64,000 bases of DNA from Apostichopus japonicus (Eukaryota; Echinodermata; Holothuroidea; Aspidochirotida; Stichopodidae), in the NCBI RefSeq assembly GCF_037975245.1, contig NC_092565.1:1806499-1870498 (forward strand), in the 5' to 3' direction. A program made the translations under genes and the position numbers. The notes beneath the pieces are model-generated. The model saw only the letters and a program-made list of their open reading frames with translations, was not told the origin of the DNA and did not search any database. This document shows, in pieces, positions 29,016 through 39,666 of this stretch. Each line of letters starts with the position of its first letter. Position 1 is the stretch's first letter.

Positions 29016-31190
29016 GTAAGTGTGTGACTTGTCTTTCTCTTTTTTTTTTAATAAGCTGTACAGGTTTTTCCTCACAGAAATTACTCATTCTCTGCAATTG
29101 TGTTAACAAGGCAATGGTCATCTGATGTCAGTAGAATGTGATTTCAAATCCATGTGAACAACATGATATTATTAACTGGACTGGATTTTTTTTTTTTTCA
29201 TTTCAATATTCTTGTCAGAATCAATACATGAAATCATAACAAAAGGTGAAAGTATATTTCTGAACAAGAAATGCTGCTAGTGAATATTGTTTACTCTGTG
29301 AGCCTATAATATGCAGTTTTTAGTAGTTGTCATTGTTAAACATAGATTTCCCAAAATCGTGTAAAATAGATTTCAAAACAATTCAGAACTTTTGGTATTT
29401 ACTGTACATAAGTGCAGTGAAAGTGTTTACATCTAGAGGCTCTCACACAGAGCAACAATTTGAGTTCCAGTGACCTATCAAATGGAAAGTTTTAAAAAGC
29501 GCTACAAAAGATGTCAATGATGCCATCTGTGATCTTTCAAAGCAACGCTAGAGTCAATCAGACCCCCACCCCCCCCCATAATAAAAGTTGTGCCCCTCCC
29601 ACGAACAAATCCTACCCAAAGGAAGCTTGATGTTTATGCTGAAAACCTTTATACCTTGTCTTCTTCTGCTGTTCACTGTGACAGGACACAATAAAAAGAA
29701 CATAGCAATGATAAAATCTTGTTTGTTATCCTTTTCTTTGTGCTTTTCATTATTTTGCCTGTACCAAACAGTGTCCCTCTCCACCCCACCCTGACTGCAC
29801 GTAAGAGGGAACTAATGACACTGTTAAGGTTCATCACATACTACTAGTCAGAGCCTGACAATGTTCCACTCTCCCCCACCTCCCCACCCCCATGTTTTCA
29901 TGTGGGACTTATTAATTGTGTATATAAATAATTTTTGACCTTTCACATGACATTTCCAGTCACAGGCCCTTTTAATTTTTTCCATTGTCTCCCTTCTCCT
30001 ACTCAAACAAAGACCAGATGTGCTTTTGTAATCGACTTCTACAAGCTTCCTAGGAGACAATAGTAAATAATTTGAAAAAAAAACCACTCCTTCTAGAAGC
30101 AACAATACCCCTCCCCAAGCTGGTATTTAAAAATCCAGTGAACCCACTTACTAACAAAGAATAAGTTTTGGGTAAAATCAATTGCTGATTTCTACATATT
30201 TTTTTGACATTATTACAGAACAGTCATGGTGAGATTGAATATCTGGGATGATGGCCTAAAGAAAAAATGCATGATGGGCGATGTATGGATAAAATGATTG
30301 TTGCTGTACATAATAATAGGATCATTTAAGCAAGCAAACCCTCTTATTGTAGCATCATATTATTAAATCTATGGCTGATGCTATATTACTAGTGACTTAG
30401 TTCAAGCAAAGTTTCTGTACAACTAGCCTATTATGATAATTTAGGAAAAAATGCAACATCAAGCATCCACTTATGCTATATATTAAATGATAGAAGTTTC
30501 GCCTTTGAGCCACACTTCGCAAATCACGATAGGGGTATATCGTTGCACAGTATAGTATGATTCATGGATAGGTATGGGTTCCACTATATCTGCTAACGCA
30601 AGTTAGCTCTTTACATTTTCCCCGCTGACGCACGAAAGTTCTGTACAATATGATGTAACATTTATTTTTGGCATGTTCGATGTTGATAAACGATGGGGGA
30701 GAGTGGTTTTTAGATAATCCTTTTATTAACTGTAATGCGTTTAAATCATTACATAAATTAATGTCAATCCCTTATAAATCATTATTAATAATTAAAAAAG
30801 GGGAGCTTGGAATCATATCAATCTCTTCAATGGCTTTGTCATATTTCAATTAATAACAATGTATATTCTCAACACCAAAAGATAATGGTACAGTCCAAGC
30901 CAAAATAAAGATGGGGAGGAAGTTTGCCGTGAAGAATATCTGTTTTGAATTGTAAACCGGATTACAAGTTTTCGTGAAAAATGCTTTATAGACGACTATT
31001 TTTTCGTTTTAAGGGTGCAATTTCGTACTAAATCGATCGAGCATTTCAAATTTTGGCATCCTAAATACCAAAATCGAGTTTCGTCTGTCGGATAGAAAAG
31101 GAATGGAGCATAGGCAATAGCTACGGAAGATCAATTTTCCCGCGAATACCGCAAGAATGCCCGAGGCAGCAAAAATCCTTATGTCCGTAC
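29016..31190. other. Large gene-poor stretch
   Basis: No supported exon or RNA gene. C-rich simple pieces occur near 29563-29578 and 29873-29892. Small frames (29554-30105, 30668-30853) have no splice context. Possible intron or decay products of the KDZ-like element. Confidence 0.35.
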
Positions 31191-31191
31191 C

Positions 31192-31530
31192 ACTAAAGGG
31201 CGGATTTTCAAATGTGTTACTATTTAGGCGGTGCACCACCATCAGATGGTGCAGCGCGCCAAAATTTAAGCAAAAAGGGAATACTAGATCAGCAAAAATG
31301 ACACCTCTGGTAACAATAAATCGCATCTAGACAGTTCTTTCCCCCTAAAATTATTAGTATATTGTGCATTGGACCGATCAAGAATATGTTCAGCACCCAC
31401 TTCGAAATTCTCCCCACGGTCCCCACTTCTTGGAGCACTTGGCAAATATTGGGGGCTAAACATACCTGTATAACCCCCACTTTTTTCATGGGGGATAAGC
31501 CCCTCAAGTCCACCGGTTCCGTCGCCACTG
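31192..31530 (+). repeat. Family C variant between element-like ends
   Basis: Begins ACTAAAGGGCGGATTTTC, the inverse of a phrase at about 15835. It contains the degenerate module GGCGGTGCACCACCATCAG..TGGTGCAGCGCGCC (31232-31262) and ends GTTCCGTCGCCACTG at 31530, a hAT-type terminus. No target duplication found. Non-coding. Confidence 0.55.
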
Positions 31531-32509
31531 AAGTCGAGGCGGGGTGACTTTTTGGATTTTACAATGCGACTAGGTGCAACATGGAGCAATATTAACGGGT
31601 CATTTCATAGTACTAGCTGAGATTTGAATATGAAATTATTACCTGGCAGTACCAGCAGTATGTTTGAACTATTGCCAGATTATCAGGCAACATAGAAATG
31701 CATAATAAATACTTGAATGTTACTTACTGTTAATGAAGGGCGAGACGACGTCCACTGACACTTTCATGTGTGGCGAATCGAATTGAATGACACAGGAGTG
31801 GGGGTGTGTCATGTGTCAGTGTATTGACTTTAATTATTGATATACCCAATATGAAAATCTGGCTTTCGTAAACATTTCTCTGGATTTAGTTATTCAACGC
31901 ATTCAGTAGAGCAGCACGTTGAAAATCAATTCCTGAAGCTAGCACTGTAGCACATGCCGGGGATTCATCACATGCAGAAGAATCGCTAGTGTGTTAGCTC
32001 CAGGATTTGTAACCTGTGCTGCGAATCACGTGCTAGCTCCAGCTCCAGTTATTCTGCATGCTACATGTTATGATGTTAAACACAAATTCGAACTAGATTC
32101 GAAACAAACAGGCCTATTTGATAGAGCTGTTGTGGGGGAATAGTTTCGATTAGGGTTGTGCACATTTGTCTGCAAAAACGACACAAAAGTGAACTAAGGT
32201 CTGGGAAAAAGTGGGGGCAAATACCCCCTCTTGCCCCCCCCCGTAATCCCGCCCATGACTATAATCGAGTTAACGGAGCTGACAAGTATTCAAGATCAAA
32301 AGAGCACTGACAAAATACCATGCTAAAAAACGAGTTGTTAAACATTTTTTCGACACTGAAAGGGGGGAGCATTCGCTCCCCCTGCTCCCCCCCCCCCTAG
32401 CTACTTCCCTGCATTAGACTGGGACCTGAATGGAACTTTAACATTTGTTCAAGTCTTTTTATTGAGATACATAGATTCACGTTCTAGAGAGTTTTATTAT
32501 TAGGATTAC
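31531..32509. other. Unassigned DNA with two orphan hAT-type ends
   Basis: GTAATCCCGCCCATG ending at about 32257 and CCTAGCTACTTCCCTG ending near 32412 are both typical right ends (reverse complements CATGGGCGGGATTAC and CAGGGAAGTAGCTAGG). I found no matching left ends or target duplications, so they are probably truncated copies. Confidence 0.35.
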
Positions 32510-32720
32510 CTTACATCAACTGCTGTACATATATGGAGGGTTACTTTCCTCAATGAATTTCTCTTGAGAAAAGCTGCACCGGTAGCATTGTTACAGAACG
32601 CAATTATCACGAACGAGCAAAAGGATGGTCTGGAAACTAGGTCTACTTTCTTGTTGAAATTCTGTGGGCCAGAAAGATCCTGACAACTCCACTGCCTAAT
32701 AGTGTCAGTAGAAACACTAA
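32510..32720 (-). CDS. Candidate internal exon, unknown product
   Basis: Minus-strand acceptor TTCATCACCGCTATAG before 32720 and donor GATGTAAG|GTAATCC at 32510/32509. The interval is open in one frame: VSVSTDTIRQWSCQDLSGPQ, NFNKKVDLVSRPSFCSFVII, AFCNNATGAAFLKRNSLRKV, TLHICTAVDVR. There are five cysteines and no recognised domain. It could be a host exon or part of a decayed mobile element. Confidence 0.3.
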
Positions 32721-33609
32721 CTATAGCGGTGATGAAATGGGGTAAACTTAAAGGCAACAAACACTAAGCCAATAAGAATTATTTAAATCACAACTCTCAT
32801 GTGTAGCAAAGGGACTGGCAGTTATGCACAAGTTTGGGATAGCTTGTTGTCATGACGACTTATGACATGGCATAATACATATTGATGCCAGATTGCATGT
32901 TAGCTATAGGATATATGTCCCTGTTATTATGGTAAGTGCTTATTCACGAAAAAACTGACAATGCAGACCCATAACAGTTTAATGGGCAAGCGAACCACAA
33001 AACATTTTATTCCTAACACGTACTCACATAAACCACTTGGTTGAAACATGACTATTAAAATTTGAGTTGGAAATCATGTACAAGTGTGGGTGTTTACATA
33101 TATACCAAAACAAGGGGGAGGGGGTAGTGTATGGTCGAAACGCTTAATGTGAGCACAGCCCACAAATGTCATTTTTGAGCTTTATTGAGAACCTCATAAA
33201 AATGGGCCCTGCACATGTGTATGTTTATGTATACATACAGAGTTTGTATGCCACTTAAGTACATGCATTCATAAGAACTGCATTGCACTTTATTACACAG
33301 CAATTAAAATGAAGCATTATAGAAACCATTGACAACAATTGCTTAATGAAACCAAAAAAGTGACCATTCTGGTGAGCTCCTGGTGAGCTTTGCTTACAGT
33401 GTCAAGCATTTATTGCATTGACATTTAAACTCTTGTGCATCACAAAAATGTATAAATCTACCACATTCAAGTATATAAAGGTCAACACAAATTATATGTG
33501 GAAAATTACATTCAAAAATATCTCAAAAGATTGATTATAATCCTTCAATGTCCAAAGTATACCTTTCCCTAATCCCAAAATATAGAACAAATTGAATGAA
33601 GCAACTTAC
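32721..33609. other. Unassigned AT-rich DNA
   Basis: No coding evidence. It lies between two minus-strand exon candidates and may be intronic. Confidence 0.35.
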
Positions 33610-33687
33610 CTGGCATGAAAACTTATGGCCATATGCATGGAACACTGGAAGGGCAACATCATATCCAGATAAGTCAGGCATGGTTTT
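33610..33687 (-). pseudogene. KDZ-type transposase-like exon fragment
   Basis: Minus strand: acceptor CATTTACACTTGACAG before 33687, donor TGCCAG|GTAAGTTGC at 33610/33609. The 78-bp interval is a whole number of codons and reads KTMPDLSGYDVALPVFHAYG then HKFSCQ. The P.FHAYGHK..CQ signature is a hallmark I associate with the catalytic core of KDZ transposases (Zisupton and relatives), where similar P.(F/L)H.YGHK..CQ strings precede a GLTDGEG block. Splice sites are strong and the frame intact, but neighbouring exons were not found. It is on the opposite strand to the other KDZ-like exon at 28872, so they are not simply parts of one copy. Confidence 0.5.
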
Positions 33688-35142
33688 CTGTCAAGTGTAA
33701 ATGAATTTTGGTACTACACACTGTACTCATTCCAACTGCTGCATATAGTTTGATTTACAATATCTCTCACAATTAGTTGTTGGGTTGACCAAAGATTTTA
33801 GAAGTGAATTCTAAAATCTCTGGTCAATTTCAACATGCACTTATGATTTTTCTGTATTATACTGGCAGATTAAGATTATTGCATTTTGTCAGCCTTATGA
33901 TGGTACAAGTCTCATCTAATGATGTCTTGTCAGCAGCACCTACAGATGACTTATTTTAGTAAAGTAGTTCAAAGGAGTTTTGGTCACTGTTCTATCCGGA
34001 TTCACCTTGGTAAGTGAACAAAGAAGCTTCTGCTTTTTGGCTTTCTTGCATATTATCTGTGCCGGGAACAAACACATTTTCGTCATATTAATCAATATGG
34101 ACACGCCAAAATGTCTGCAGGACCAGAAAGCTATGAAATCCCTCATGATTAAGTAAAAAGGATATAGCAACAAATTAAGCAGAGTATTAATTTCTATAAG
34201 ATAAGAGTAACTAAAATTTTGTCAAAATCCTCTTCTTCACTGAATCAAATCATGATGCATAGTATCACATATAGATGGGTGGTGTACAGCTGGGCAGTGG
34301 ATTGCCAGGGTTACTTTTCAATTTGTCGTGCCCAATTATTAAGTGCCCTGAACTAATTCAAGTTTGATGCCTATAATTGGAAATTAAAATTGCTCCTTCC
34401 ACACATTACTGGAGAAGGTATAATTTTGCTCAGAAATTTAATTGTCCAATATCACCATGGAGGCTGTCAAATTTCAGAAGTGTAAAGAAGTGCATGGGAT
34501 ATACAGTTAGGCTAACAACTAGGTGCTTCGGCTTAACAAACTTGCATGGACAAAATAACAGTAACATCTTCATGCATGTGGAAACAAATATCTGTTTTCC
34601 TTGTCCGGTGCCAATTATGCATGGTGACATACTTAATTAAGCAGTTAATCCGGACCTGCATATAGGATACGACTTAAAAATCCCCATAAGGAGTTTGAAT
34701 GTACAATATATAAAAAATATATAATCATCTCTCTCAGTACTGATAGATAGTCCACAATTTCACTGAGTAACTTCTCATCTAGTTCCAAATATCTTGGCAA
34801 TAATTCAAAGTATGTGGAAATATCTTCAAAATAATGAGAACAGCTGGTGTGTTTATATACAGTGCAGTGCTTTTGCAGAGAATGTGCCAGTGGGCTTCAG
34901 CACATGCACACATAAATTGTATAGATCAAAATATCATTTGAATATGGTTTTGTTTGTAAACAGAGCTTGCTTCAGCTAGTTCAGTTCTAAACTTGCAAAA
35001 CAGCCAAGAAAGAATTATCAATAACAAGGTTTGGTTGCCGGCACTGAAGTTTGTTACACCAAATGCAGGATGGGGCTGTAAGTTAAATTAATGCCAACAC
35101 CTAAAAATATTAGTCAAAATTCTTCAATCAGTGTTTTAATTA
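33688..35142. other. Unassigned DNA
   Basis: An acceptor-like TTTGTTCCCGGCACAG on the minus strand (about 34063-34078) is followed by a short open piece (NMQESQKAEASLFTYQ) and a GTGAAT donor near 34008. This might be a further exon of the KDZ-like gene but is too short to support. Nothing else seen. Confidence 0.25.
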
Positions 35143-35205
35143 CAACCCTGGAGAAATTTACCTCGCTGAGACATTCAGTCATCTTGTGTGTTCATTAAGA
35201 ACTTA
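35143..35205 (-). repeat. Family R fragment
   Basis: AACCCTGGAGAAATTTACCT, CGCTGAGACATTCAGTCATC, then TTCATTAAGAAC, as in the reverse copy at 1640. Confidence 0.6.
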
Positions 35206-35397
35206 CACATTTAAAACTACAGGCCTAATCCAGGTACTCAGTAGGCTACATTTTGAAACCTACAATTTCAAGCATGCTATAATTTGGGGTCAATGCATCA
35301 ATCATTCTTAACTCACAGAATGTTGTTATACTTATATAGCCCTTACAATATTGCTAGAAATGTTAATGCAAGGACTATACCACTACCAGGTCTATTT

Positions 35398-36185
35398 TGC
35401 TACATGGGCCAGTTACATAATCTAGCTGGCCTAAGAAGTTGCAGTGAGCCTGCATATATTTTTGTTCTACAGTATAGCTAGTTCTGGATGACCTAGCTAA
35501 GGCTAATCCTAATAATAACAATGAAATTTCTCACATATCATTACTACATGGGCTAGTTACATAGTCTAGCTGGTCTAAGAAGTTGCAGTGAGCCTGCATA
35601 TATTTTTGTTCTACAGTAGCGCTAGTTATGGATGACCTAGCTAAGGCTAATCCTAGGCTATATAGCCTACTGTATAACTTAATACGAATATTTTTACAAT
35701 TATTCCATTTAGGCCTAGGCTACCCAATAATAACAATGAAATTTCTCACATATCATTACTACATGGGCTAGTTACATAGTCTAGCTGGTCTAAGAAGTTG
35801 CAGTGAGCCTGCATATATTTTTGTTCTACAGTAGCGCTAGTTATGGATGACCTAGCTAAGGCTAATCCTAGGCTATATAGCCTACTGTATAACTTAATAC
35901 GAATATTTTTACAATTATTCCATTTAGGCCTAGGCTACCCAATAATAACAATGAAATTTCTCACATATCATTACTACATGGGCCAGTTACATAGTCTAGC
36001 TGGTCTAAGAAGTTGCAGTGAGCCTGCATATAGTTTTGTTCTACAGTAGCGCTAGTTATGGATGACCTAGCTAAGGCTAATCCTAGGCTATATAGCCTAC
36101 CGTATAACTTAGTACGAATATTTTTACAAATATTCCATTAAGGCCTAGGCTACCCAATAATAACTATGAAATTTCTCACATATCG
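35398..36185 (+). repeat. Tandem array, 215-bp unit
   Basis: The landmark AATAATAACAATGAAATTTC occurs at 35511, 35726, 35941 and 36156 (as AATAATAACTATG): exact 215-bp spacing. The unit includes TACATGGGC(T/C)AGTTACAT, AAGAAGTTGCAGTGAGCCTG, GGATGACCTAGCTAAGGC and AGGCCTAGGCTACCC. The first copy (35398-35510) lacks about 70 bp of the middle, and the last is truncated. Confidence 0.93.
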
Positions 36186-36464
36186 GGTGTAGTTCTAACT
36201 TCGATTGATTATTAATTTTAATAAAAAGCAGATCTCTCAGATTTGCAAGCAATACTGCTGGAAGACGATGGACCTGCACATGGACAGACGACGGAACTGC
36301 ACGTTGACAGACAACGCAACTGCTTGTTTACAAACGCACTACTCCCGATACTTCATTGACTTATATAGCATGGTTACTACCGTGTATATCATACCACATA
36401 CTGCGGAATTACGATCACAAACCAGTTTTTACCGTGATACAAAATGTAGAGATGTGTATCGGGT
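36186..36464. other. Unassigned DNA
   Basis: A 101-codon plus-strand frame (36205-36510) covers it and runs into the family R copy, so it is unlikely to be a gene. Confidence 0.35.
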
Positions 36465-36592
36465 GCCCAGTGAGGTAACATTCCTCCAGGGTGATAAAAA
36501 AATAGTTTAAGAAGTCTGACCAAAGGTGACCATATTTGAAAATATGGCATATTTGGGGCCAATGCAGCATATCTTAAAAAAAATCAATTGTT
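36465..36592 (+). repeat. Family R fragment
   Basis: GCCCAGTGAGGTAACATTCC, AAAATAGTTTAAGAAGTCTG, AAAGGTGACCATATTTGAAA, TTTGGGGCCAATGCAGCATA in family order. Confidence 0.8.
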
Positions 36593-36607
36593 GTGGCCAT
36601 ATGTAGT

Positions 36608-36970
36608 CAGTGGCGTAGGAAGGTACTTTTGAGTGGGGGGGTGAAGACTGATGGTCGGCCTGGGGGAGGGGTCTAAGGGGAGGGGGTGTCCCCCTCCCCT
36701 TTGGATTTGTTTTGCATTTCCAGGTGACCTCAGATGCAATTTGGTGCAATATAGCACACTTCAACCCACCCACTCCATTTTGTATATAATTTTGCATTTT
36801 CACCTGGCCTTAGATGCAATTTGGTGCTCCAAATGAGATTTTTTTTCACATTTGGAAATGAAAAAGGGGTTTTCTGACTTGCGAAGCGGGGGGGGGGGCG
36901 GAATGATACTTCCGCCCCTCCATATTTTTCACTGGGGGGGCTAGCGCCCCCCCCGGTTCCTACGCCCTTG
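36608..36970. mobile_element. hAT-type MITE, 363 bp, intact target duplication
   Basis: Left end CAGTGGCGTAGGAA; reverse complement of right end CAAGGGCGTAGGAA. The flanks are identical 8-bp sequences TATGTAGT (36600-36607 and 36971-36978). The interior is G-rich (AGTGGGGGGG, GAAGCGGGGGG) and non-coding. The perfect duplication suggests fairly recent insertion. It sits directly after a family R fragment. Confidence 0.9.
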
Positions 36971-37378
36971 TATGTAGTACTCGTAGTAAAGGCGATCTCA
37001 GGAAAAAATTGTTCATGCCAAAAACGATTTTCGTGATTATTGATGTAGATTTATACACTTAATATGGTTGTACTAGTGTTATGATGTAGTCCATCGGCTG
37101 AGTACCAAAAAGAGGCCTAGAAAATTGGTTCTGTTGCACCCCCCTGGCAGCCTTGTTTGCATAGTTGAGTTTGGTAAATACATCCCTGAGCAATATAAAT
37201 CTGTATGTTTTCCAGTCTGAGAGGTGTTAATTTGCAAGTAAATCAAGTATGCATACATTCGTAATTTATGTGCATTAATTAAATATTATACTGTTAACTA
37301 AGTCAACGTAGCACATTTGTTCTGGAATCACATCATTTTAAATTCCAATAGATATTATTGCCATCATAAGAGTTATGA

Positions 37379-37555
37379 AAATGTACCCTTGAACCTCATA
37401 CGCGTAAAAGCACATTTACAAATATGCAAGAATGCTTAAAGTTGCATAATATTCATCAACTTGGTGAAAAAAAGTCTTCAGGACTATTAGGTCTCCATGC
37501 CTTCAATGGTTGTGATGCTGTAAGTGCTTTCACTGGAAAGGGTAAAGGGCTATGA
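37379..37555 (+). pseudogene. Fragment of an uncharacterised HAFTGCD-type protein
   Basis: A 58-codon open segment without a start reads KCTLEPHTRKSTFTNMQECL, KLHNIHQLGEKKSSGLLGLH, AFNGCDAVSAFTGKGKGL, then TGA. The pattern LG..KS..L.+.HAF.GCD.VSAF.GKGK is a repeatedly seen signature in large uncharacterised, multicopy animal proteins (recalled, not searched). I associate that signature with proteins that also carry an N-terminal C..C...YH..CY zinc-binding region, and such an exon lies 1.2 kb away on the other strand in the same element. No flanking exon borders are obvious, so I call it a relic. Confidence 0.55.
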
Positions 37556-37585
37556 TCTACTACTGAAGGATGAGCATTTGTTTCT

Positions 37586-38070
37586 TTTAACAGCACATTT
37601 GATGTAAAGAAATGTTGGCTAGGCTATAGGCTAAAAATAAATGTGTATCTGATACAGCAAACATTTTGGCAGGGCCTTCGGCCTATACTAAAACATTTGA
37701 TTTTTAACGGCACATGTAAAGAATGGTGGCTAGGCTATAGGCCAAGGCTAAATATAAATGTGTATCTGATACAGCAAAAAGTTTGGAGGGGCCTTCGGCC
37801 TATACTACAACATTTGTGTCTTTTAACAGCACATTTGATGTAAAGAAATGTAGGCTAGGCTAATAGGACAGGCCAAGGCTAAACACGACGGTGTATTCGA
37901 TGCAGCCAAATATTTGCACGGCCTTCGGCCTACTATAGAACATTTTCTTTTTTGTTATATTAACGGCACATTTTGTGGAAAGAAATGTAGGCTACAACTT
38001 AGGATAGGCCAATGCTTAATATAACCATGTATCCAATACGGCAACAATTTCGGCTGGGCCTTCAACTAAA
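37586..38070 (+). repeat. Tandem array, about 117-137-bp unit, four copies
   Basis: Units contain TTTTAACAGCACATTTGATG, TAAAGAAATGTAGGCTAGGC, ATAAATGTGTATCTGATACA and GGGCCTTCGGCCTA. The CAGCACA/CGGCACA landmark occurs at about 37591, 37708, 37827 and 37964. The copies are diverged and the fourth is longest. Confidence 0.85.
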
Positions 38071-38763
38071 TTAGGCCTAGTCTACTGCACAAACTTCCAG
38101 AGATTTTAGGCTAATAAGGTTTTTTGACGAATCATAGTGTTTGGATTCAGTCACATTTTAATCAAAATACTTTTGATATTGAAATCTTGACTGGCTTGAT
38201 TTAAGAATCATGCAGTGGCCCCTGTTTCCGCCTTGTTACTTCGACACCCTTTTTCCTAACCCTGTCCCCAATCTTTACCTTATCAACACTAATATGACAG
38301 TCCCTAAATATTTAGGCCTAAGATGAATATCCTAGTAAGCCTAGCCTATGCCTAAAGCCGGGTAAACTACATTCACCAGCAAATCGAAGCTAACCCAGTC
38401 TCATTAAGTCATAGCGTAGTTCGTAATTCGTAAATCAAGCCTCTTAACCTTTGCATATTGTTTCAATGTCAAGTATGTGACTGTGTACACCTTTGGTTGG
38501 CCCATAACGTTAGCTAACAATAACGTTAAACCTAGTCTAACGTATACTAGCCTAGGCCTAGCCTATATAGGCTAGTACCGTTACTAACGTTAGGCCTTGC
38601 CTAGTAACTACAGTAAACAGTTACCCTAACGTTTACTTGTTAGGCCTAAAGTTAGGCCTATAGCCTAGGATAGCATAGGTAATAAATTCAGATTATAGAC
38701 ACCATAAATGCATTTCTGAATCTGTATTTCAAAGTGATAACAATATTATTAGGGCCTAATTAC
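38071..38763 (-). other. Presumed intron, AGGCCTA-rich
   Basis: Downstream of the exon below on its strand. The stretch 38505-38690 is dense in TAGGCCTA, CCTAGGC and TAACGTTA palindromes. No further exon was found. Confidence 0.35.
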
Positions 38764-39058
38764 CTTCAGTCGTTGCCGAATGTAGCCTCCTTCTGGCCTT
38801 TGCTTGATTTGCTTTATTGGTAAAGTCTTGATAGCAACGGCGATGGTAAACGAATTGGTCGAAGTTAGCTAGGCCTACTACATTCCATAATGCCTCCGTT
38901 TGCTGTGCAATTTGAAATTTCCTCCCGGAATCAATTTCTTTCCACTCTCTTGCACTTGACGCAAACGTTTTCCGACTACGATCTGTAAAATGTGACAGTT
39001 TCTCGTCGTTTTTTAACCGCGTATGACACAAACAACAGCCAGTTGTGGGGGCAGCCAT
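38764..39058 (-). CDS. First coding exon, C..C / YH..CY zinc-binding-like N-terminus
   Basis: The ATG at 39058 is in good context (AACATGGCT). The frame runs 98 codons to a donor GACTGAAG|GTAATTAG at 38764/38763. The protein starts MAAPTTGCCLCHTRLKNDEK and continues LSHFTDRSRKTFASSAREWK; near the end it has FVYHRRCYQDFTNKANQAKA then RRRLHSATTEG. CC.C...(about 70 residues)...YH..CY..F looks like a zinc-binding module. It is found, as I recall, at the N-terminus of uncharacterised multicopy proteins whose later part has the HAFTGCD signature. The exon is intact and lies about 270 bp inside the right end of the inverted-repeat element. Later exons on this strand are not visible, so the copy is probably incomplete. 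Confidence 0.6.
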
Positions 39059-39474
39059 GTTTTGTGTTGACAAAATACTGAAAGCAGATCACATGACCTA
39101 AATAAGTGTCATTCATTGGTTGAAAGTGCAGCAGTGGAAGGGCCTCATTACTGCTTTTGGGCTTCCGCTCATTTAAAATATGCCCATGTTTAACCACTGT
39201 TTTCTTCCAAAATAACTCATGTCGTTGCGGAAAACACACTGAATATTGTTTCTTTTACTTTTAACTGCCCATTTCATTACTCAAACTAAAGCTGCAAGGG
39301 GGGTGCAACGAAAGTGTGGAAATTTGATACTCAGCCGATGGACTAATGTCTGTGCATTCTATTCAAGGAATGTACATCTGTCGTACGTAGTTTAGTTGTG
39401 TGCCTTTTGAATGAATTAATTCATTTATACATTGTACGTAGCTATGTTTAATTGATTGGGTAAACCTTAAGAAT

Positions 39475-39666
39475 GTGTTAATACAATTAAAGTGTTACGT
39501 AATCGCTACGCCGTGCTAGCTCCTCTTTGGCAGTAGCTGTGTTAATACAATTAAAGAGTTACGTAATCGCTAAGCCGTGCTAGATCCTCTTTGGCAGTAG
39601 CTGTGTTAATACATTTAAAGTATTACGTAATCGCTACGCCGTGCAAGCTCTTCTTTGGCAGTAGCT
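39475..39666 (+). repeat. Tandem array, 64-bp unit, three copies
   Basis: GTGTTAATACA starts at 39475, 39539 and 39603, exact 64-bp spacing. Each unit contains TTACGTAATCGCTA(C/A)GCCGT and TCTTTGGCAGTAGCT. It lies just outside the right end of the inverted-repeat element. Confidence 0.93.

Larger units (their letters stand above)
37087..39345. mobile_element. 2.26-kb terminal-inverted-repeat element with two protein fragments
   Basis: TAGTCCATCGGCTGAGTA (37087-37104) is repeated in exact inverse at 39328-39345. Similarity continues inward to GTTGCACCCCCCT(G/T)GCAGC on each side (about 37134-37155 and 39285-39307). Outside these coordinates the flanks differ at once, so the boundaries are sharp. 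The ends begin and finish with TA; a TA or 3-bp ATG duplication is possible but too short to prove. It encloses a plus-strand pseudogene fragment (37379-37555), a four-copy tandem array and a minus-strand first exon (38764-39058). I cannot assign a superfamily. Confidence 0.6.

Noticed and set aside
34008-34078. Extra KDZ-like exon (NMQESQKAEASLFTYQ)
   Set aside because: Splice-like borders exist, but the peptide is too short and non-specific to support a feature.
36205-36510. 101-codon plus-strand frame
   Set aside because: Its last third lies in a family R repeat, and nothing else suggests coding.
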